Positions 57,112-64,000 of a DNA stretch of 64,000 bases are shown here, piece by piece. The notes beneath the pieces were generated by a model, which was not told the origin of the DNA, made no database searches, and saw nothing but the letters and a program-made list of their open reading frames with translations. Numbering within the stretch: position 1 is the stretch's first letter; each line of letters opens with the position of its first letter. This DNA comes from Limnoperna fortunei (Eukaryota; Mollusca; Bivalvia; Mytilida; Modiolidae), in the NCBI GenBank assembly GCA_944474755.1, contig OX104117.1, forward strand, positions 58,665,522-58,729,521. Direction: 5' to 3'. The position numbers and the translations under genes were made by a program.

Positions 57112-57514
57112 ATTGATTAATTGATTGGATGTTTGCTTTACGTCCAGCGTGCAGTATTTCTGCTATATTCAGGACGGGAACAAGTTTACAAACAATTAAT
57201 CAACAGAAAAATGGGTGGGATGGGACACAGGGAATACAATTTCAACTGCCACTGGAAAAGTATGAAGTTTTGGGTAGGGTTGGAGAATTGAGCCTTTTGT
57301 AGCGGCTACAATGAGCCTACTCTTTTTCAAAATCTACAAAAGGGTTGTTATCATGCATGGAGTGTGGCACTCTCCAAATATGTTACCCACTACGGCTTTC
57401 TATATTATGACCTGATTACCCCCCAACAAGAGAGTCTCCCTTATGTGCCACCCGGGGATGGGCTGGGTTGCTCTGTGGGTCAAGCACTGGGAACTCTCCC
57501 AGTATGGTCCCAGG
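57112..57514 (-). mobile_element. 403-bp retroposon, full length with 11-bp target duplication
   Basis: A perfect direct repeat AAATAATTTTG (57101-57111 and 57515-57525) bounds the insert. On + it reads from an (ATTG)n tail, then TTTGCTTTACGTCCAGCGTG, through GGTGGGATGGGACACAGGGA, GTGTGGCACTCTCCAA and CACCCGGGGATGGG, to ACTCTCCCAGTATGGTCCCAG. It aligns along its length with 41130-41534. No ORF or clear A/B box is visible, so it is either a SINE with an unusual head or the repeated tail of an unseen LINE. Confidence 0.85.
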
Positions 57515-57525
57515 AAATAATTTTG

Positions 57526-58187
57526 TGATGATGCTTTTTACATTTCATTAGTAATGCTATATAGACCTTATTAATTTCAAACATATTAGTTGGAAATATT
57601 ATTAATAAGCTCACCACAGTCATCTGCATCTTTAAGTTTTTTGATTGAGAGTTTTCATTTGATTGTAAAATTTGTCTGGAATTGAAGCAGTCTTCACAAA
57701 ATGTGAGGGTCTGATAGACAAAACCAATATTTTAACCTTTGGACCATAAAAAATTCATTTTCTATCAGTCTGCAAGTCCCACTTTGTTATTTAGCAAAGT
57801 TCAAGTTACCCTGTTATTTTACATTCTCCTTCATGTCGCCCCATGGTACTGCTTCACTCAAACTTCAACTCTTTGATTAAATATGTCATACCAATAAAAA
57901 TTCTAAAGATTTTGCATATTCAACTTAAAAATGTTTTTGCGTTTCAAATGGATAACATGCTGTATGTAATTTATGAAATAAATAAAAACATGCATGTACA
58001 TGTGTATAAGATTAATGTACAAAATAAAACAATAAAATTACACAGCAATATCAAAGAAATATTGAAACTCATTCAGTACAGTGTACAAATATATTCTGTT
58101 ATGTATTATTGTTCTTTATGCAGAGAAAGCATTAGTTATAGTATAGTTATTAACTAATGAAAAGTTAAATGCATATTTTTCTTATTA
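57526..58187. other. Intergenic DNA, nothing assigned
   Basis: AT-rich. The 104-codon ORF at 57843-58157 consists of I/K/N/Y-rich residues expected from composition and has no domain. Confidence 0.5.
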
Positions 58188-59500
58188 CCAGAGGCTCTCA
58201 AGAGCCTGTATTGCTCACATGATTTTATAGGCAATGAAGATTTTTCTATTTTCTTCCCGCATAAATAGTGCGATCTTTGAAGAGACCATCAAATGAATCT
58301 ACAAATTGAAGCCAACATGGATTTCTGAGTAAATAAGCAAACATAAGCTTTTAAGAGAACCATCCAATTAAAATTTACATGTAATATGGCTTGAATCAGC
58401 TTTGCAGTTTGGGACATTAAATGATACCCCACCCCCTCCCACACACACACACATTGTGTTGTTTTTAATATTCCTGAACACATGTTATTGAATTGGCCAA
58501 AGTCTAAACTACAAATTGGATTGTGCTGAAAATTGAACTTGATCTTCATTTTATAGTACTTAACAGCTGTGCAAAGTTTAAATAAAATCTGTAGATGCGT
58601 TTTGAAGTTATCATCTGGAAACATCTGAGGCACAGACTGACGGCCGGACAGACACTCATATCCATGCGCAGGGTATCACATAATACCCTGCCACTTTGTG
58701 GCATAAAAAAATGTGTCTAGGATCATCCAATAAATATTCGTATAACTTTTGTTTAGGTTGGTTAACTGGTTTCAGAGGAGACACCTTTTAAAAAATTTCC
58801 TATAGGGTCCTGTGTTAAACTGAGTCCTGAAGTGGTGGCCATTTTAAATTTCTAATTTGCATAAAAACGTAAACCTTATAGAGAACCATCCAGTGAATAC
58901 TGGTGATGAGTTTTGTTTTGATTGTTTTAGCAGTTTCAGAGAAGAAGCCCTTTTAAAATTTTTCCCTTAGAGTTCTATGTTCAACTAACTCCTTCGGTGG
59001 CTGCCATTTTGAATACCCAATTGGCATAAAAAACATAAACTTTAAAGATTACCATCCAAGCAATATTGCTAGTAAGTTTTGCTTCCATTCGTTAACAGAT
59101 TCCAGAGAAGTAGCCTTTTCCACTTTTCACTTAGGTGCAATGTTAAACTAAGTCCTGTGATGGTAGCCTTTTTGAATTTCTGATTGTCACAGAAAACATA
59201 AACTTTAAAGAGGACCATCCAAACAATATTGGTAGTAAGTTTTGTTTTGATTGGTTAATGGGCTTCAGAGAAAAAGCCTTTTTAAACTTTTTTCCCATAG
59301 GGTCCATGTTAAAATAAGTCCCACAGTGGTGGCCATATTAGTTTTTAAATCAGAAAAAAACACTTTGTAAAGGTCCATCTAATGAACATACCAAGTTTAG
59401 TTTCAATTGGCCCTGGGGTTTCCGAGATTTAAAAAGTTTACAGACCCTGATGACGACACTGACAGACGCAAAGTGATGACAATAGCTCACCTGACCCTAA
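58188..59500 (+). mobile_element. Pearl/Helentron-like element, subfamily A, hairpin lost
   Basis: Left end ACCAGAGGCTCTCAAGAGCC, TGTATTGCTCACATGATTTT. Between about 58310 and 58680 it contains unrelated sequence (an ACAC run at 58440-58453 and CAGACTGACGGCCGGACAGA). Core repeats then follow, diverged from the other copies (GTGGTGGCCATTTTAAATTT; TGGCTGCCATTTTGAATACC). The right end has GATGACGACACTGACAGACG and TAGCTCACCTGACCCTAA but lacks the second arm of the terminal hairpin. Confidence 0.78.
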
Positions 59501-59599
59501 AAAACAGGAAGGGGTGTACAGTTGACATAAAACCATATATCAAAAGAGAGACTCGAGGCATACATTTAGGTACACCCCCTGAAACGTAAAACGTTCCCA

Positions 59600-59785
59600 T
59601 TTATGCGTTCGTTTTTCGTTTTCGTTAGTTCGTATATATCGTTTTTCGTTTGTCCATCCATTCGTTCGTTCGTTTGCACGCATGCGCAAAACAAGTAAAT
59701 AAAAACCGTTCGTTCGTCCGCATGCGCAGTACAGGTAAAAAGAAAGGTTCATTCGTTCGTCAGCATTCGCAAAAGAAAAAAGTTT
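59600..59785 (+). repeat. TTCG-rich minisatellite with GCATGCGC motifs
   Basis: Begins with TTCGTTTTTCG-type runs, then three degenerate ~40-50-bp units: CGTTCGTTCGTTTGCACGCA + TGCGCAAAAC, CGTTCGTTCGTCCGCATGCG + CAGTAC, and CATTCGTTCGTCAGCATTCG + CAAAAG. The GCATGCGCA cores resemble half of an NRF-1 palindrome, but a regulatory role is only a guess. Confidence 0.55.
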
Positions 59786-59931
59786 ACACTTTGTTAGTCT
59801 GATAGAAAATGCTACATTCTGTTATCAAATTAAAATAACCTGAACATTAAAATTCCAAATAAAGTGTATTTATTTTAAAACTATTAATTCAAGAAAATCA
59901 TGAATATGTTTTAAATTAAATATAAACATAA

Positions 59932-61356
59932 ACTAGAGGCTCCCAGGAGACTGTCTCGCTCACCTGAACCTAAACAACCCTTTTTTATCCAGCTTTTATT
60001 TGCTATAAGGAATTCCCCAACACTTCTGCAAAAGTCATTAATTTTGACCTTTTAAGGGAAATAATTCCTATAAGGAGGAGCTTTTGATGCTTAGAGAAAG
60101 AAGGGAGGTTCACTTCAAATTTGCTGTACCTGTTATACTTTTTTAACTGTCAGTCGAAAACTCTCTTGACTCCCCCCCCCCTTTTCTATTTTAAGCCAAT
60201 GTAGCTATGTAGGTAGTCAGGTGTCATTATTTGCAAAATTTTGGTAGAGGACATCCTAAAGATGATGTGTGCAATGTTTCAAAGCATTCCTTTAATGGGT
60301 TAAAGAGGAGAAGATTTTTTACAATCAAGAAAAATTGATAAAAAAAATGTTCAAGGAGAATAATTCCTAAACGGTTCATCAGACAATCTTTACCCTAAGT
60401 CATTTTTGTAGCCCTCATAGAACAGAACAATTAAGCAATGCTAACTTTTTCTCTAGTTCTAATAATTTTCAAGATTTTGAGGCAAAAATGTCAAAAATAA
60501 TCAATTTCGACAATTAAAGGGCAATAACTCCTTTAAGGGATCATCATACAACTTTGACACAATGGAGTGTTTCGTAGAGCTTTTGATTAATGCCAATGAA
60601 GGCATGTCTCTTCGGTTTTCCTGTATCTGTTATACTTTTTGAACTATAAGCTAAAAATTGTATTAACACTGGTTAATCTGTGGCCATGGTTGGTGCAAAC
60701 TAGGATGAGGTCATTTGACGGATGATGTGTACAAAGTTTCAAAGCAGTAATTTTTTTTAGTGGTTTCAGAGGAGAAGATGTTAAAAAATCAATTAAAACC
60801 GATTAAAATAAACAGTTCAAGGGGAATAACTCTTAAACGGTTAATCAGACAATCTTGACTCTAAAGCCAATTTTGTAGCCCTCATAGAGCAGAACAATAC
60901 AATTAAGCAATGCTTACATTGTCCCTAGTTCTAATAATTTTCAAGATTTTTAGTCAAAAATGGCAAAAATCATCTATTTCAACAATTAAAGGGCAATAAC
61001 TCCTACAAGGAGTCGTCATACAACTTTGACCCAATGGAGTGTTTTGTACAGCTTTTGATGCTGAAGAAGGAAAATCGCTTTGGTTTTCCTGTATCTGTTA
61101 TACTTTTTGAACTATAAGCCAAAAACTGAATTTGACCCCCCTGTTCTATTTTTAGCCATGGTGGCCATGTTAGTTGGTCTGAGGTCATGATTTGTGCAAA
61201 CTTGGCAGATGATATTTTACTGATGATGTGTGCAAAGTTTCAAAGCAATCCCTTCAGTGGTTTTGGAGAAGATTTTTAAAGAAAAGTAAATGACGATGAC
61301 GACGGACCCCAAGTGATGGCAATAGCTCACATGACCCTTCGGGTCAGGTGAGCTAA
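59932..61356 (+). mobile_element. Pearl/Helentron-like element, subfamily B, complete
   Basis: Left end ACTAGAGGCTCCCAGGAGAC, TGTCTCGCTCACCTGAACCT. The body has longer repeats of about 470 bp (TTCTATTTT-AGCC blocks at about 60184 and 61143, and TAAAGGGCAATAACTCC blocks at about 60517 and 60988). The ACG tract GACGATGACGACGGACC leads to the terminal hairpin TAGCTCACATGACCC (61323-61337) and GGGTCAGGTGAGCTA (61341-61355), ending CTAA. There is one mismatch in the 15-bp stem. The subterminal GCTCACCTGA near the left end is the inverse of the right terminus. No protein coded. Confidence 0.87.
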
Positions 61357-61724
61357 CAATATGAAATACTTTCTTCATCTATTTTGTTATGTAAATCTAC
61401 AATATTCAGGTTGTACAAATAAATATGATTTACTTGAACACTCTCCAAATTTTATAAACATATATGAAATTTCTCTATTTTAGTTCCTAAAACCTTTTAA
61501 AAATGTATGTTTCATCCAAAAGTCTTTGAATATCCCTTCATTGTCTTCATTTGATACAAAAACTGAATAATGTTGCATAAAATCTTAATTTGATGTCACA
61601 ATATTTTTTGGAAATACAGACATTTAATTTCCTAGGTTTTAAATTTCAAGTATAATGTCTCACAACTGATTTGGCATCTCTTAGTTAGGTCAAAGAAGTG
61701 AATTATAGTATGCTATGGTTTAAT
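61357..61724. other. AT-rich DNA before the 52-bp satellite
   Basis: No gene or named repeat is seen. Confidence 0.5.
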
Positions 61725-63320
61725 ATTGCATCTTATAAGGTCTCAGGAGTGATTTTCTATATGAAATATGGTTTTTAATTGTATCGCAAAGGTGTTAGGA
61801 GTGATTTTATAGGTGTAATATAGTTTTTAATTGTATCGCAAAGGTCTCAGGAGTGATTTTGCAAGTGAAATATGGTTTTTAATTGTATTGCTAGGGTCTC
61901 AGTAGTGATTTTATATACATGTGTGTAATATGGTTTTTAATTGTATTACAAAGGTGTTAGGAGTGATTTTATAGGTGTAATATGGTTTTTAATTGTAGCG
62001 CAAAGGTCTCAGGAGTGATTTTGCATGTGAAGTATTGTTTTTAATTGTATTGCTAGGGTCTCAGGAGTGATTTTATATATGTAATATGGTTTTTAATTGT
62101 ATTGCAAAGGAGTTAGGAGTGATTTTATAGGTGAAATATGGTTTTTTATTGTATGGCAAAGGTCTCAGGAGTGATTTTGCATGTGAAATATGGTTTTTAA
62201 TTGTATTGCTAGGGTCTCAGGATTAATTTTATATATGTAATATGGCTTTTAATTGTATCGCAAAGGTGTTAGGAGTGATTTTATATGTATAATATGGTTT
62301 TTAAGTGTATCGCAAAGGTCTCAGGAGTGATTTTGCGTGTGAAATATTGTTTGTAATAGTATTGCTAGGGTCTCGGGAGTGATTTTATATATGTAATATG
62401 GCTTTTAAGTTTATCACAAAGGTGTTAGGAGTGATTTTATAGGTGTAATATGGTTTATAATTGTATCACAAAGTCTCTGGAGTGATTTTGCATGTGAAAT
62501 ATGGTTTTTAATTGTATTGCTAGGGTCTCAGGAGTGATTTTATATATGTAATATGGTTTTTAATTGTATCGCAAAGGTGTTAGGAGTGATTTTATATGTA
62601 TAATATGGTTTTTAAGTGTATCGCAAAGGTCTCAGGAGTGATTTTTTGTGTGAAATATGGTTTTTAATAGTATTGCTAGAGTCTCGGGAGTTATTTTATA
62701 TATGTAATATGGTTTTTAAGTTTATCACAAAGGTGTTAGGAGTGATTTTATAGGTGTAATATGGTTTATAATTGTATCACAAAGGTCTCTGGAGTGATTT
62801 TGCATGTGAAATATGGTTTTTAATTGTATTGCTAGGGTCTCAGGAGTGATTTTATATATAAATATGGCTTTTAATTGTATCACAAAGATCTGAAGAGTGA
62901 TTTTATATGTGTAATATGGCTTTTAATTGTATCACGAAGGTCTCAGGAGTGATTTTATATGTGTAATATGGTTTTTAATTGTATTGCTAAGGTCTCAGAG
63001 ATGATTTTCAATGTGTAATATGGTTTTAAATTGTATTGCTAGGGCCTCAGGAGAGATTTTTTATGTGTAGCATGGTTTTTAATTGTATTGCTAAGGTCTA
63101 AGTAGTGAAATCGTATGTGTTATATGGTTTTTAACTGTATAGCTAAGGTCTCAGGATTAATTTTATATTTGTATTGTGGTTTTTGATTGCATTTCTTATG
63201 CATCAGGAGTGATTTTATATGTTTAATTTAGTTTTTAATTGAATCTTGAAGGTCTCAGTAGCTTTTTTTATGTTAAATATGGTTTTTAATATTATTGCAA
63301 AGTCTCGCGATTGATATTAC
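61725..63320 (+). repeat. 52-bp satellite with trimeric higher-order structure
   Basis: About 30 tandem units of 52 bp: AATATGGTTTTTAATTGTAT, then (C/T)GCAAAGGTCTC, AGGAGTGATTTTATATGTG. Three unit types alternate in order from about 61750 to 62870: CAAAGGTGTTAGG, CAAAGGTCTCAGG-TTTTGCATGTG, and GCTAGGGTCTCAGG-TTTTATATATG. This makes a ~156-bp trimer present about seven times. After 62870 the order breaks down and units diverge. 52 is not a multiple of three, so no long ORFs arise. Confidence 0.93.
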
Positions 63321-64000
63321 AAATGTGATTTTAAATGACTGTGTTATTTGAACACCACCTTGATGAACATTTTCTAAATATATATAATTTTTATAATAAA
63401 TTACCCCTAAATTTATGAAACTATACGGTTTAACATAATAAATATACAGTAGGATTAGTACATTTCATTATATGCAATAAAGATTAATTATAAAAGCTTC
63501 CTCTGGAATGTGTAATAATTACTGTAATCAAAATAAAATGGACGATTAAGCTTGTTTCTTTTTACACTGATAATAAAATTTATAGGTCCATTATTAAACA
63601 TTTCCATGTTTAGCCCATATCCCGAACATAAATATTTTTTAAGATAAAAATATTCAACCCCACACATTTTCTCGTAGGCTTGTTATGTTGTCACGTTTTT
63701 TTTTGTGTGTATTACCTGTTTGAGCTGTCACAAATCATTTAAATGATGATTTAATGAAAATAAAGTATAATTATTTATTATTTATTCCTTTTCAATTTTT
63801 CATTTGTTTACTATAAACCAGCTTGATTCTCAAGATTTTATTTAAAATGATCGAACGTTTCTTGATTTTTACAAAGCACGATAGAGGCGTCTCCATTTGT
63901 TTTCTCACATACGAACGATTGAAGCGTATAGCTTATCTCTGATTGGTTAATTTTTACATGGTTCGTCTGAACGATAAGAGCGTTCATTTGTTCTTCGTCT
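63321..64000. other. AT-rich DNA at the window end
   Basis: No gene, satellite or recognisable element. The last 170 bp are less AT-rich (ATCGAACGTTTCTTG, CTCTGATTGGTTAA, the latter containing an inverted-CCAAT ATTGG box) and could precede a gene outside the window; this is speculation. Confidence 0.35.

Noticed and set aside
57843..58157. 104-codon ORF as a hypothetical protein
   Set aside because: Residue use (I, K, N, Y) is what AT-rich random DNA gives; there is no domain and no supporting structure around it.
61323..61355. Bacterial-type intrinsic terminator (GC hairpin)
   Set aside because: The hairpin is the conserved right end of several mobile elements, not a transcription terminator in this genomic context.

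Overview
The window looks like repeat-rich, AT-rich nuclear DNA from a mollusc, most likely a bivalve. This is inferred from repeat types rather than from a species match: tRNA-headed SINEs with a molluscan-type 3' tail, many 'pearl'-like (Helentron-type) elements with ~166-bp core repeats and an ACG/ACGG-rich stretch before a terminal hairpin, a DIRS-type retrotransposon, decayed LINEs, and one intron-bearing homeobox gene. No rRNA or tRNA gene, CRISPR array or bacterial operon is visible.

Layout. 1-6226: satellite of 45-bp dimers (two related 22/23-bp monomers) with a 1.34-kb higher-order duplication. 6227-8119: non-satellite spacer. 8120-19060: the same monomer family in the opposite orientation as a 22-bp array, interrupted by three copies of one SINE insertion amplified with the array, and containing a ~1.76-kb higher-order repeat. 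19063-20800: another SINE, retroposon and LINE debris. 20800-23285: an unrelated 51-bp satellite. 24061-24280: LINE reverse-transcriptase remnant. 25092-27496: a three-exon homeobox gene (158 aa, PRD-like, Lys50), the only convincing host gene. 28482-36470: MULE-like MITE, foldback, pearl fragments, LINE debris, and an unrecognised decayed gene with a 57-bp retroposon insert. 36731-44991: pearl-like elements, one nested inside another and one split by a retroposon. 45000-51084: sparse DNA with two foldback elements (one with 9-bp target duplications) and a hAT-like MITE. 52380-53015: LINE remnant on the minus strand. 53241-56935: broken DIRS-like element with TATA box, a series of 5'-leader stem-loops, a gag-like ORF1 with two frameshifts, a DNA insertion and a truncated reverse transcriptase. 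57112-61356: retroposon with target duplication and two more pearl-like elements. 61725-63320: a 52-bp satellite organised as trimers.

The window is mainly a record of mobile elements and satellites. Long ORFs in the satellites come from repeat periods divisible by three or from units lacking stop triplets. The most notable items are the homeobox gene with an unusual recognition-helix start (Gly46-Met47), the DIRS leader stem-loops with matched stem changes, the two oppositely oriented arrays of one satellite family, the SINE co-amplified with its host satellite, and the elements with perfect 9-bp target duplications.
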